Assembly: GCA_960531495.1 (NCBI GenBank)
Contig: OY482860.1
Location: forward strand, 4,143,268 to 4,207,267
Direction of reading: 5' to 3'
Length of the DNA stretch: 64,000 bases
Source of the DNA: Zeus faber
Taxonomy: Eukaryota > Chordata > Actinopteri > Zeiformes > Zeidae
In this document: positions 9,878 through 19,880 of the stretch, one piece after another
Layout of the letters: every line of letters starts with the position of its first letter
Numbering within the stretch: position 1 is the first letter of the stretch
Notes under the pieces: generated by a model
Told to the model about the DNA's origin: nothing
The model's input: the letters and a program-made list of their open reading frames with translations, nothing else
The model's database searches: none
Program-made: the position numbers and the translations under genes

Positions 9878-12800
9878 GGGGGACCATGTATCAGCGTTCA
9901 CGTCGCGCCCCCCCTCAGTACCCGGGCCCGCCCGGGGAAGCAAATGATCCTCCCAGCAGACTAAATTCTAAGAGATGACGCCTGAGAGCCAAGTCAAAGA
10001 ATCCTAGTCACAGTCCCAAAGCCACCAGCAGACGGCCTCAAGAGCACCTTGCAGTGGGACCTGCCCTTCGAATACTACAACTAAACGTCGAAGGCCTTTC
10101 TGCAGCCAAGCGAAGCCTCATCTAAGTCCTCGCCTCCCAACACTCGATTGACGTTATCTGCCTTGAAGAGACTCACATTGGCATTGGAGGAGGCAGGCCG
10201 CTACACCTTCAATGGCTTCGACCTCCTGTGTTACGCTCCGCATGCCAAACATGGACGTGCCACCTATGTGCGTTCTGACATAGCTGAAGCAAATCACTTG
10301 ACAACAACACAATTCTCTGATACTTTAACTATTGGTGGTTTCAACATTGTCAATCTGTACAAGCCCCCTAGTACCAACTGGGGTCTACAGGTCCTACCCA
10401 CCCTACCCCACCCTGCCATCTATGTGGAGGATTTCAACAGTCACCACCCTGACTGGGGATATCCAGTAGTGGATAGTGATGGAGATTCAGTTTCAGCCTG
10501 GGGCTTCTAGAAATGACCTTGTTCTGATACATGATCCCAAACAAAGAGGAACCTTCCACTCCGCCAGGTGGAAAAAAGACTACTCCCCTGACCTGTGCTG
10601 GGTCAGCTCTTTGAATGGAACGCCCTATCCTGCTCAGATCCTCATTCTTTACGATTTTCCACACAGTCAACACCGGCCCTTGCTCGTACACGTTGGCCTA
10701 CACCTCCCAGTCATAGACAGCCCAAGGAAGATGCGCTGGAACTTCCGCAAAGCCAACTGGAAGAAATACAGTGAAATCTTGGAGTGGAGTGTTGTTACCA
10801 TCCCACTCCACACCATCACTGTAGATGAAGCATACAACCGCTTCTGCGGCGCAATCTACAAAGCTGCCCACTCAGCAATCCCACGAGGCTACCGACCCCT
10901 CTACGTCCCATGCCTGGACGGAGAAAGTGCTGCACTCCTACAAGCCTACAAAACATCAGGGGACCCTGAGATAGCAGACCACCTCATTGAATCGCTAAAT
11001 ACAGCTCGGCGAAGGAAATGGGAGGAGACATTAGCTGACCTGAACTTCACACACTCTAGCAGGAAATGTTGGAGCCTCATTCGCCGTCTAGGAGCTGCAC
11101 AGAAGCCCCCCAGCCAAAACCGAGCATCTGTCACACCCAACCAAGTTGCATTCCACCTAATGACTATTGCAAAAGCAACCCAAGACAAACCCACCAGAAG
11201 AGCAGTTACAACTGAGCTAAAGAAAATGCTCAGAGACCATAGAAACCCTGAACCTTTTGAGGTTGCTCAACTGGAGAAAGTCCTGCAGGGCCTGAAATGT
11301 GGAAAGGCAGCAGGATATGACAACATCTCTCCAGAGTTCATGAAACACCTTGGCCCCCGACCTGGCTGACACAATTCTTTTTGGAGAATCATAAATCACA
11401 AGATCATAAATACGAACTTGATCCCAAAGAAATGGCGGACAGCAAAAGTTATTGCCATCTTAAAACCTGGCAAAGACCACAAACTACCTGCCAGCTACCG
11501 CCCAATCTCCCTACTCAGCGTTCCCTACAAAATCCTGGAACGCCTAATACTACAACGTATCTCTCCAGGAGTAGAGGAAATTCTTTGTGTGGATCAGGCA
11601 GGTTTCCGCAAGGAGCGCAGCACAGGAGAACAAGTACTGGCCTTAACCACCGTCATCGAAAATGGCTTCGAGAGCAGACTGAAGACAGGGACTGTTCCTC
11701 GACCTCACAGCCGCCTATGACACAGTCTGGCACAAATGCCTCCTACTCAAACTCACAAATGCGCTCCCTGCCTGGGCAACGGCAATAATACAAACTCTAC
11801 TGACAAACCGGAGGTTTAGAGTTCTCCTTGGTCAGAACACGAGCGCATGGAGAAGACAGACAAACGGACTCCCACAAGACTCAGTTCTAGCTCCAACTCT
11901 GTTCAATCTCTACACAAATGACCTACCCTCCACCAAATCTCGCAAATTCATCTATGCAGATGACATTGTTCTGGCATTTCAAGCACCAGACTTTGATGAA
12001 CTGGAACGGGTGCTCACTGATGACCTTCCCAAACTGGACCAGTTCTGCAGAACCTGGCGCCTAAAACCAAGTCCAGCAAAAACTGTTTCCAGTGTATTCC
12101 ACCTCCACAACGCAAAAGCTGCCAGAGAACTAAACATCTATATCTGGGCGGACTTAAGCATGCCTTTAACCCAACCTACCTGGGAGTGACCCTTGACAGG
12201 ACCCTATCCTTCAAGGAACACCTTAAAGGGACGGCAGCTAAGGTTAGGTTAGAAAAACCTGCTCTGCAAGCTCGCTGGTGCAAAATGGGGGGCAGCAGCC
12301 TCCACACTGCGCACCTCAGCACTGGCTCTAGCATACTCTGCAGCTGAATATTGCGCCCCTGTCTGGTCCAGGTCACCCCACACACACCATGTGGACACCC
12401 AGCTTAACACAACCATGAGAACCATAACCGGGACTATCCGCTCAACACCACTCCCCTGGCTCCCTGTCCTATCAAACATTCCCCCTCCACATATCCGGCG
12501 AGCAGCAGCCACTCAAAGGATGCTCCAAAAGGTCAAAGATTCTCCCCAACTATAAATCCATGCAGACATCTACAACCCACCCACTGCTCGACTTCCATCT
12601 AGACGACCAATTTGGAAGAACATCCCACCAGCTGACTTCGCCATCCAACTGGCTTCGAAAGCAGAATGGGAGTCCAAGGAGGTCCCAAACAAACATCTGG
12701 TGTCAGACCCCAATCAACAGGTCCCTGGCACCAACCTCCCAAGGAGACAATGGTCTACGCTCAATCGCTTCAGGACTGGACATGGCCCCTGCTTAGCCCC

Positions 12801-12951
12801 ACTCCACTGTGTGCTTGTGGAGAGGAGCAAACCATGGAACACATCATAGAAGTTTGCCCTCTTCAAAAACTGAAAGGAGGATTAGTCACCCTCCATACAG
12901 CAGACCAGGAGGCAACTGCTTGGCTTAGGGACTTTGCATTCGCTAAATAAA
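9878..12951 (+). mobile_element. 3.07-kb APE-type LINE with 9-bp TSD
   Basis: Bounded by ACCATCCCA direct repeats and ending GCTAAATAAA. The encoded protein runs in order: AP endonuclease (LQLNVEGLSAAKRSLI at about 10074, VICLEETHIG, IYVEDFNSHHPDWG), then SARWKKDYSPDL, then reverse transcriptase (KCGKAAGYDNISPEF, LKPGKDHKLPASYRPISLL, DQAGFRKERSTGEQV, FLDLTAAYDTVWH, PQDSVLAPTLFN, FIYADDIVL). The C-terminal part is YLGVTLDRTLSFKEHL, RRQWSTLNRFRTGHG and a CxCG..QTMEHIIEVCPL zinc-knuckle-like end with TADQEATAWLRDFAF. At least six frame breaks and some stops make it inactive. No ORF1 is seen, so it may be 5' truncated. The domain order fits the Jockey/CR1/I group; I do not assign a family. Confidence 0.9.
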
Positions 12952-12960
12952 ACCATCCCA

Positions 12961-13142
12961 TTTTCCTCCCTCCTCCTCCTCACATCCATCTCCTCACTCC
13001 ACCTCCTCCCTGACTGCTCCCTCCTCCTTACTCCTCACTCCCCCTTCTGCCTCCCTCCTCCATCCCCACTTCCTCTCCCATCTGCCCTCCTCCTCCCATC
13101 CTCCTACCCCCTCCTCCCCTGTGAACGCCCTCCACTCTACCT
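12961..13142 (+). repeat. Polypyrimidine tract, right part
   Basis: Continuation of the CTCC-rich tract that the LINE split. A direct continuation of 9236-9877 gives the empty site. Confidence 0.88.
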
Positions 13143-13171
13143 CTCAACTGAGGAAAGAAAGTTTGGAAGAA

Positions 13172-13224
13172 AGAGCGTGTGTGTCTGTGTGTGTCTGTGT
13201 GTGTCTGTGTGTGTGTGTGTGTGC
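13172..13224 (+). repeat. Interrupted (TG)n microsatellite
   Basis: TG units interrupted by TCTG at regular spacing. Confidence 0.92.
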
Positions 13225-13519
13225 ATTAGTATGCAAGAAACCAGACGAATGAGAGACAAAGAGAGATGGAGGGATTGAGGAGGGAAGGGGGAGAGAAGGA
13301 TGTTCAAGAAGGGTGTCCAAACTTAACAGTGTCAAAATAAAGTGTCTCCATTAAAGCACAAACAGATCCCACCATCATCTTTTTGGATTTTAGGTGACAT
13401 CTCCAATTAAAATGGTATTTTTCAAAATCAAAATCATATTTCTCGATTCCTTGGGACGCTTTTAAGAGAAAAAGCTCCAACTGTGCAATGGCACGGCGGG
13501 GCATTCATTGTTGTCCAGT

Positions 13520-13665
13520 GTATAGTGGGCTATTTTTGTATATTTCACACTTTTCATTTAGTTATTGTTGTATATTTAGCAATTAAACAAATAATTATTT
13601 GGCTGTTCTTGTATATTTGGCTATTTTCTTTTAATGCAAATTGTCTGTACAGCAATGCACCAATC
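13520..13665 (+). repeat. T-rich minisatellite, GGCTATTTTTGTATATTT type
   Basis: Imperfect units such as GGGCTATTTTTGTATATTTC and TTGGCTGTTCTTGTATATTT repeat here. Related blocks are at 3846-3905, 31240-31340 and 50395-50590. Confidence 0.6.
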
Positions 13666-13818
13666 CTCATCACGGCAAATTCCATATACTCTATATTATT
13701 TTTGTATTTTGTTTTCTTTATTAATCCCCATGCATTGGACCCATCCTGGTCTCTTACCTATTTATCGTATAAAAGCATATATATTTTTTATAAAATTCTC
13801 TCTTCCCGCTGCCCTTAC

Positions 13819-13959
13819 TTTTGGACGGCACCCTCAGGTTGGACATCACCACCAGCATGGAGTCGGCCTGGACCCTGAGCACGTAGCTGGTAATGTTCTC
13901 ATAGTCTAGCGGCTTGGAGGTGGAGATCACACCCGTCCTGTTGTTCACCACAAAGTCAC
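13819..13959 (-). CDS. pcdh15: pcdh15 exon, EC10 core
   Basis: This 141-base exon is phase 1 at both ends, so skipping it would keep the frame. The acceptor is GTTTCCAG and the donor GTAAGG. It encodes [34 protein letters not shown] and [17 protein letters not shown] is the calcium-binding LDRE-type motif of EC10 and ADS follows at the usual spacing. Two N-glycosylation sequons (N-R-T and N-I-T) are visible. NLRVPSK is nearly identical to human PCDH15 as I remember it. The intron to the previous exon is only 851 bases. Confidence 0.94.
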
Positions 13960-14317
13960 CTGGAAACACAAAAAATAAAAAATAAAGGAATGCTTCAGTT
14001 TGTTATATCCATGACTCCAGTCCACAAACAACAACAACAATTGGAGCAGTGTTATTCATGAAATTGATCCATAGGAAATAAAATGTAAAAATTCTATAAT
14101 ATGCAAGGTGTAAAATAATATGCATAATGAGTATAGTTACTTGTGTGAAATGGTGTTTGTTTAGAGCTGCATTAAGCATTAATTCAGCTCATGAAGTTAA
14201 TGACAGGATGTGATGTGGAGCAGCTAAACAGCCTCCGGACTGATGCTGAAAAAAACCCCAATAACTACATCCAATGGCTATTTTAATGTATTTACACTGT
14301 AAACACAGTTTATTATC

Positions 14318-14471
14318 CATCCATCTATCCGTTGATTTTTCTATCTTCCATCTACAGTACCTATCCATCCATCTATCTATCCATCCTTCTATCTATCCAT
14401 CCTTCTATCTATCCATCCTCCTATCTATCTATCCGTCCGCCTGTCCGTCCGTCCGTCCGTCCATCCGTATT

Positions 14472-14525
<54 letters not shown>

Positions 14526-14526
14526 A
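14318..14526 (+). repeat. (CCAT/CTAT/CCGT)n compound tetranucleotide
   Basis: Runs of CCATCTAT, then CCGT, then about 15 CTAT units at 14473-14525. A highly mutable intronic tract between exons 14811-14920 and upstream intron sequence is not affected; it lies upstream of 14811 on the transcribed strand only in genomic order. Confidence 0.93.
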
Positions 14527-14810
14527 ATTATCCAGAGAAGCTGAGTAGGATTCCTCCAGATGGATAGACATAATATACAGTACATCCATCTCTTATGATC
14601 ATAACATAATAAATCACCCCATGTGGGTGATCCATCCACAGCCATCCGAAAGAGATGAGTTGGCAGAGGTGAACTTTCCACTCAACGCTGTGGAACATCA
14701 TATCTGTTCCACTCACTTTATGAAGTGTGTCTAATATGTTGCTGCCACACGAACCAAAAAACAAAAAACACAAGATCTGAATTCCATTTGATGTCCTGTG
14801 GTGTTCGTAC

Positions 14811-14920
14811 CACGCTCATTTCCTGCCACGATGGAGTAGAAGACGGTCTGGTTGACAGCGGCGGCGAGAATGGTTCCAACAGACGATCCAGTGGGAGCCA
14901 GTTCACTGACTGAAGAAAAC
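14811..14920 (-). CDS. pcdh15: pcdh15 exon, start of EC10
   Basis: This 110-base exon enters in phase 2 and leaves in phase 1. The first base completes the Arg of EEYR, followed by [16 protein letters not shown], then [20 protein letters not shown] and a split Gly. Human PCDH15 has EEYR-PPP-VSELA here, so the start at 14920 (acceptor TTTCCTAG) keeps the exact length. A second AG 11 bases downstream (TTCTTCAG, exon start 14909) would break the frame after the preceding exon, so I reject it as the main site. The donor GTACGA is weak. An N-Q-T sequon is visible. The preceding intron is 34.8 kb. Confidence 0.92.
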
Positions 14921-15285
14921 CTAGGAAATACACAGGTTAAAAATACATTCTAAAAATATGCAAACAATATGTATAAAGAATAAAAGTATAAATACTCCAA
15001 AAGATTATTTTCTTCTTTTTAGTCTTTTAGTGAATCTATGAAACAGCTGAATATAGTAGCAGCCTCATGTTGTAAATACAAAACATGACATCGATAGTTA
15101 GATAGCGATAGATGTATAGATGTATCTCTCTCTATATACAGAGAGAGAGATACATACGTATATAGATGCATATATAGAGGTATAAATATATAGAGCTATA
15201 CATTATATGCAGTAGAGAAATAGGAAGATAGATAGTAATATTTTGAGATAGTTACAGTATATATATATATATATATATTCAAGGT
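14921..15285. other. Intron with GATA/TA simple repeats
   Basis: AT-rich intron next to the exon acceptor. From 15090 it contains GATA, (TA)n and GAGA patches, including (TA)9-10 at 15260-15279. Confidence 0.6.
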
Positions 15286-15289
15286 AACT

Positions 15290-15790
15290 AGAACCACCAT
15301 CAGCAGAGGACCAGCTTTGTCTCAGAAGGTAAGGAGAAACACCAGGCCAACAGAAACATCAAGGCCCTTCTCCCCCGACCAGGAGTGGAACATGAGGGTT
15401 GACCTCGACAGGCAGCTCGACAGAGATCACCACAACATCTCTCCGACCAGACATAGTCGTGTGGTCAACCAAGGCAAGATCTGTGCACCTCATCGAGCTC
15501 ACAGTACAACTGGAGGAGGGGATTGAGGCCGCCTTCGAACGTAAGAAGACCAAGTACTCCAAGCTGGCTGCTGAGTGCCGGGAGGCTGGCTGGAAGGCTA
15601 CCATCTATCCAGTGGAGGTCGGATGCCGAGGGTTTTTGGGGTTGTCAACCACACGCCTCTTGAGGGATGCAGGAGTGATCGGAGGGAGGCTAAAGAGGGC
15701 AACAAAGGACCTGGCAGAGGAGGCTGAGAAAGGGAGCTTTTGGCTCTGGCTGAGGAGGAAGGATAGGTGTTGGGGAAAGAACACCTAACC
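15290..15790 (+). pseudogene. Transposon-derived nuclease-like C-terminal domain
   Basis: A continuous frame reads ITTTSLRPDIVVWSTKARSV, HLIELTVQLEEGIEAAFERK, KYSKLAAECREAGWKATIYP, VEVGCRGFLGLSTTRLLRDAG and GSFWLWLRRKDRCWG. An upstream frameshift separates VDLDRQLDR. This sequence type is common in repeated proteins of fish and marine invertebrates. The PDIV...ELTV spacing resembles a PD-(D/E)XK nuclease core (inference). The ends are not defined, and the right side abuts a truncated Tc1 at 15850. Confidence 0.6.
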
Positions 15791-15994
15791 CCAGACAACA
15801 GCCGCAGGGGAGAATAATTATCAGCTGCAGGGGGTGACAGGGAGACGTCCCTGTTATTTTCATCATAGGTATACCTCAACTATGAGAGACAAAATGAGAA
15901 AAAAAATCCAGAAAAACACATTGTCTGATTTTTAAAGAATTTATTTGCAAATTATGGTGGAAAATAAGTATTTGGTCAATAACAAAAGTTCATC

Positions 15995-16492
15995 TCAATA
16001 CTTTGTTATATACCCTTTGTTTGCAATGACAGAGGTCAAACGTTTTCTGTAAGTCTTCACAAGGTTTTCACACACTGTTGCTGGTATTTTGGCCCATTCC
16101 TCCATGCAGATCTCCTCTAGAGCAGGGATGTTTTGGGGCTGTCGCTGGGCAACACGGACTTTCAACTCCCTCCAAAGATTTTCTATGGGGTTGAGATCTG
16201 GAGACTGGCTAGGCCACTCCAGGACCTTGAAATGCTTCTTACGAAGCCACTCCTTCGTTGCCCGGGCGGTGTGTTTGGGATCATTGTCATGTTGAAAGAC
16301 CCAGCCACGTTTCATCTTCAATGCCCTTGCTGATGGAAGGAGGTTTTCACTCAAAATCTCACAATACATGGCCCCATTCATTCTTTCCTTTACACGGATC
16401 AGTCGTCCTGGTCCCTTTGCAGAAAAACAGCCCCAAAGCATAATGTTTCCACCCCCATGCTTCACAGTAGGTATGGTGTTCTTTGGATGCAA
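15995..16492 (-). pseudogene. Tc1 family A transposase, C-terminal catalytic part
   Basis: A 165-residue open frame from [20 protein letters not shown] to KGYITKY. It carries the second Asp (HDNDPKHT) and the Glu of the DD34E triad (DLNPIENLW). The Asp of WSDET is in a separate frame at 16544-16807. Without the N-terminal DNA-binding region it cannot be a working transposase. Confidence 0.85.
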
Positions 16493-16967
16493 CTCAGCTT
16501 TCTTTCTCCTCTAAACACGACAAGTTGGGTTCTTACCAAAAAGTTATATTTTGGTTTCATCTGACCATATGACATTCTCCCAATCCTCTTCTGGATCATC
16601 CAAATGCTCTCTAGCAAACTTCAGACGGGCCTGGACATGTACTGGCTTAAGCAGGGGGACACGTCTGGCACTGCAGGATTTGAGTCCCTGGCGGCGTGGT
16701 GTGTTACTGATGGTAGCCTTTGTTACTTTGGTCCCAGCTCTCTGCAGGTCATTCACTAGGTCCCCCCGTGTGGTTCTGGGATGTTTGCTCACCGTTCTTG
16801 TGATCATTTTGACCCCACAGGTGAGATCTTGTGTGGAGCCCCAGATCGAGGGAGATTATCAGTGGTCTTGTATGTCTTCCATTTTCTAATAATTGCTCCC
16901 ACAGTTGATTTCTTCACAGCAAGCTGCTTACATTACATTTCACTGCATATATGTATGAAAGTATGTA

Positions 16968-18617
16968 CCGTATTTTCACGACCATAAGGCGCACCGTACT
17001 AAAAGGCGCAGTCTCAGTTATGTGTGCCATTACTGTATTTAACACACACATAAGGCGCACCGGATTATAGGGCGCGGGTTTTATATACCGGTACATATCC
17101 TCTACTACGTTTAAATACCTCTACTGCGTATTTAAAAATAGAGCGGGAGCAAAACTGAGTATGTTTGTGCTTTATTCATGTATTTATTACAAAGTATTAA
17201 TCAAACCCATCGAAGTCATCATCCTCTGTTTCTGAATTAAACAGCTGCGCTAAATCAGACATGCCAGTTTCCCCTTCTTCGCTGTCAGAGTCACTTTGCG
17301 GCTCCTCGGAAATGATGCCGGCTTTTGCGAAAGCTCGAACAACAGTGCCAGCAGACACGTTAGCCCAAGCATCTACAATCCATCCGCAAACTGTGGCGCA
17401 ACTTGCCCGGCGCTGCCTTCCACTTTTCGTGAAACTGTGGTCTCCGTCGGTCATCCATCGCTCCCACGCCGCTCGCAGCCTTACTTTGAACGGCCGGTTC
17501 ACACCGATGTTGAGCGGTTGAAGTTCCTTTGTCAGACCTCCCGGAATAACAGCAAGCACAGCGTTCATTTGTTTCACCTTGTTCTTCACATCGGCTGTGA
17601 GATGGGCACGCATGGAGTCACAGATTAACAGCGATGGTGATGCGTGGAAAAAACCACCTGGTCTCCTTACATACACCTCCCTCAGCCACTCTTTCATCAT
17701 CTCCTCATCCATCCAGCCCTTTTCATTTGCCTTAATAACGACTCCAGCTGGAAAAGTCTCTTTAGGCAAAGTCTTTCTCTTAAAAATCACCATAGGCGGC
17801 AGTTTCTGTCCATTTGCGTGGCAGCCAAGCACAACAGTAAACGACGCCTTTTCATACCCCGTTGTGCGTATCGCTACCGTGCTGGTCCCCTTCTTCTCCA
17901 CCTTGTGATTCACCGGAATGTCGAAAGTGAGCGGCACCTCGTCCATGTTGGTGATGTGGCTTGGCTGGATGCGTTTGTCGGCGATGTGTTTGCTGCAGTA
18001 GGAGTGGAAGCTCGCCAGCTTTTCATTATAATCCGCCGGACGTTGCTGCGCTACTGTAGTCCTGGTCCGGATGGAAAAATGGCACCGTTTCATAAAACGA
18101 AAGCACCACGACGGACCTCCTTGAAAATGTTCAATTTTCATTTCTTCCGCTAGCGTTACTGCTTTTAGTCGAACAGTGACCGTCGAAACGCTCGCCCCAC
18201 TCGGGCCACCTCGCCTTATGTCCGCGGAAACTCAGCTGCGTCTTCTTCACCTGTCGGAGTTCGTTTTCCATCTTCCTCCACTTGCGAACCATCGATTCAT
18301 TAATCTTGAATTCTCTCGCGGCTGCTCGATTTCCATGTTCCTCTGCGTAGCTGATAGCCTTCAGTTTAAACTGTGCTTCATAGGCGTGTCTCTTTGCCAT
18401 TTTAAGGGTTGTTAAGACAACAATGTTCTGCATAAAGCACATACCTGTTCTTTTATACACAATCCACGCCCACACTTCCCCCTTTAACGTTCTCATGGTG
18501 GTCTCAACAACGTCCGCAGTAACAACACACATAGGGCGCACCGCACTCTAGGGCGCGCCGCACATTTTGAGGAAAAAAAAAGACGTTTATATGCGCCTTA
18601 TAGTCGCGAAAATACGG
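16968..18617 (-). mobile_element. 1.65-kb pogo/Tigger-like transposon
   Basis: Terminal repeats CCGTATTTTCACGACCATAA on the left and, inverted on the right, CCGTATTTTCGCGACTATAA with GGCGC following in both, are flanked by TA. It encodes a pogo-type DDE transposase on the minus strand (next entry). It sits in a LINE tail, which sits in a Tc1 element. Confidence 0.92.
17197..18400 (-). pseudogene. Pogo-like transposase, frameshifted, catalytic Asp lost
   Basis: A start at 18400 gives MAKRHAYEAQFKLKAISYAE, EEHGNRAAAREFKINESMVR and KWRKMENEL, a psq/CENP-B-type helix-turn-helix. Near 18180 the frame breaks and part of the second DNA-binding domain is missing. The other frame resumes TVTVRLKAVTLAEEM and continues open for 314 codons from 18141: FQGGPSWCFRFMKR, HITNMDEVPLTFDIP (first Asp), LLICDSMRAHLT (second Asp), then LQPLNIGVNRPFK where the family has LQPLD. 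The third catalytic Asp is therefore Asn. The C-terminus is acidic (EDDDFDGFD). Confidence 0.9.
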
Positions 18618-19059
18618 TATATGTATGTGACAAATAAAAATCTTGAATCTTGAATCTTGAATTACCTATTGCAGAATCAGTCTTCCCAGCCTGGTGCAGG
18701 TCTACAATTTTGTTTCTGGTGTTCTTTGACAGCTCTTTGGTCTTGGCCATAGTGGAGTTTGGAGTGTGACTGTTTGAGGTTGTGGACAGGTGTCTTTCAT
18801 ACTGATAACGAGTTCAAACAGGTGCCATTAATACAGGTAACAAGTGGAGGACAGAGGAGCCTCTTAAAGAAAAAGTTACAGGTCTGTGAAAGCCAGAAAT
18901 CTTGCTTGTTTGTAGGTGACCAAATACTTATTTTACAGAGGAATTTACCAATTAATTCATTAAAAATCCTACAATGTGATTTCCTGGATTCTTTCCCCCC
19001 ATTCTGTCTCTCATACTCGAAGTGTACTTATGATGAAAATTACAGGCTACCAACTGTGC

Positions 19060-19109
19060 AAGTTCTCCCACTTAAAAAGATGAGAGCATCTTTTTAAGTG
19101 GGAGAACTT
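19060..19109. repeat. Perfect hairpin in Tc1 terminal repeat (23-bp arms)
   Basis: Arms 19060-19082 and 19087-19109 are exact reverse complements separated by AGAG. The arm includes TTCTCCCACTTAAAAAGATG, the normal sub-terminal Tc1 sequence, here present in both orientations. Confidence 0.97.
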
Positions 19110-19121
19110 TTTGGTATTTAG

Positions 19122-19174
19122 AAAGTATTTAGTCAGCCACCAACTTGCACAGTTGGTGGCTGACTAAATACTTT
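19122..19174. repeat. Second perfect hairpin in Tc1 end (24-bp arms)
   Basis: Arms 19122-19145 and 19151-19174 are exact reverse complements with loop TGCAC. The arm contains GTATTTAGTCAGCCACCAAC, which is Tc1 terminal sequence. Confidence 0.97.
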
Positions 19175-19189
19175 TTTGCCCCACTGTAT

Positions 19190-19880
19190 AGATAAACAGA
19201 CCTAGAGATATACTGTAGATACAGTATACATTGATAGAGTCATATATATATAGATAGATATATAGATAACGATAGAGGAATATAAAGAAATATATCTATA
19301 TACTGTATATAGAGTGAAAAAGATAGACAGACAGACAAACAGACTGACAGACAGACAGTTGCGTAACCATCCACAGCTCGTGTGACAGTCTTCTCACACA
19401 ATGACACAAAATAAAGGAAAAAAGGAGAAAAAAATACTTTAGAGGGTGAAATTTAAACAGTTCAAGCTGAAAGCAATTTGATGGGAGTCAAAAACAAAAT
19501 AAAAAAAACTGTGTTTGGGAGCCAGGAAAGACTTGCATCATCAGAGGCCCTGGGAACCATGGCAAGAGTGGAGTCTCAATAGTTAATAGTCTCTTCAAAA
19601 CTTAAAAAAAAATGTTGAAGAAATAGGCAATTTTTTTTGTTGCACTTTTAATATTTTTTTTGTTATTTTATATTGCTCTAAACTAGGAAATGGGGAATCA
19701 TATCCACACTGTGAGAGAGGTTTCTTTTTATATGGCCTATTATAATAAAAACAAGTCGCAAATAATGAGTTACTCAATGTGAACATCTGATCTCGGGACT
19801 CATTAGATTGGACAAAAAAGGATCAGTGAAACAAAAGGATCCATATTCCATGTCACATGGCTCATTCTGTGAGCAGCAGT
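19190..19880. other. Intron with simple repeats
   Basis: GATA/TATA patches and (GACA)n at 19321-19358; the rest shows nothing recognisable. Confidence 0.5.

Larger units (their letters stand above)
16932..18661. mobile_element. LINE 3' tail inserted in Tc1, itself interrupted
   Basis: The intact Tc1 copy at 45140-45200 shows that 16932-18661 is extra sequence. Outside the Tigger element it consists of 16932-16967 and 18618-18661, which join to a LINE-type tail ending AATAAAAATCTTGAATCTTG repeats. The same tail occurs at 51776-51860 (inverse orientation). TTAC flanks both sides (16928-16931, 18662-18665), a probable short target duplication. Confidence 0.75.
15850..19186 (-). mobile_element. 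Tc1-like element (family A), copy 1, interrupted
   Basis: Same family as 44707-46282, minus orientation. The right end is CTTTTTTGCCCCACTG followed by TA (19187). The left terminal repeat is missing, truncated at about 15850. Transposase remnants run from [20 protein letters not shown] (start 18750) through the interrupted N-terminus. RTTRGDLVNDLQRAG and VIWSDETK, with the first catalytic Asp, lie in 16544-16807. HDNDPKHT (second Asp) and [15 protein letters not shown] (third acidic residue, Glu) lie in 15995-16492. A frame break near 16500-16545 and an insertion at 16932-18661 inactivate it. Its right terminal repeat is rearranged into hairpins (19060-19174). Confidence 0.9.

Noticed and set aside
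9395..9964. 189-codon Pro/Ser-rich frame and a 105-codon Gly/Arg frame opposite
   Set aside because: Produced by the CTCC polypyrimidine tract; no domain and it runs into the LINE insertion.
14318..14526. CRISPR-like array of short repeats
   Set aside because: A compound tetranucleotide microsatellite in a vertebrate intron.
14909..14910. Acceptor at 14910 as the main EC10 exon start
   Set aside because: It would break the phase with the preceding exon and shorten the conserved EEYR-VSELA spacing.
16551..16889. 112-codon plus-strand frame in the Tc1
   Set aside because: Antisense shadow of the transposase coding strand.
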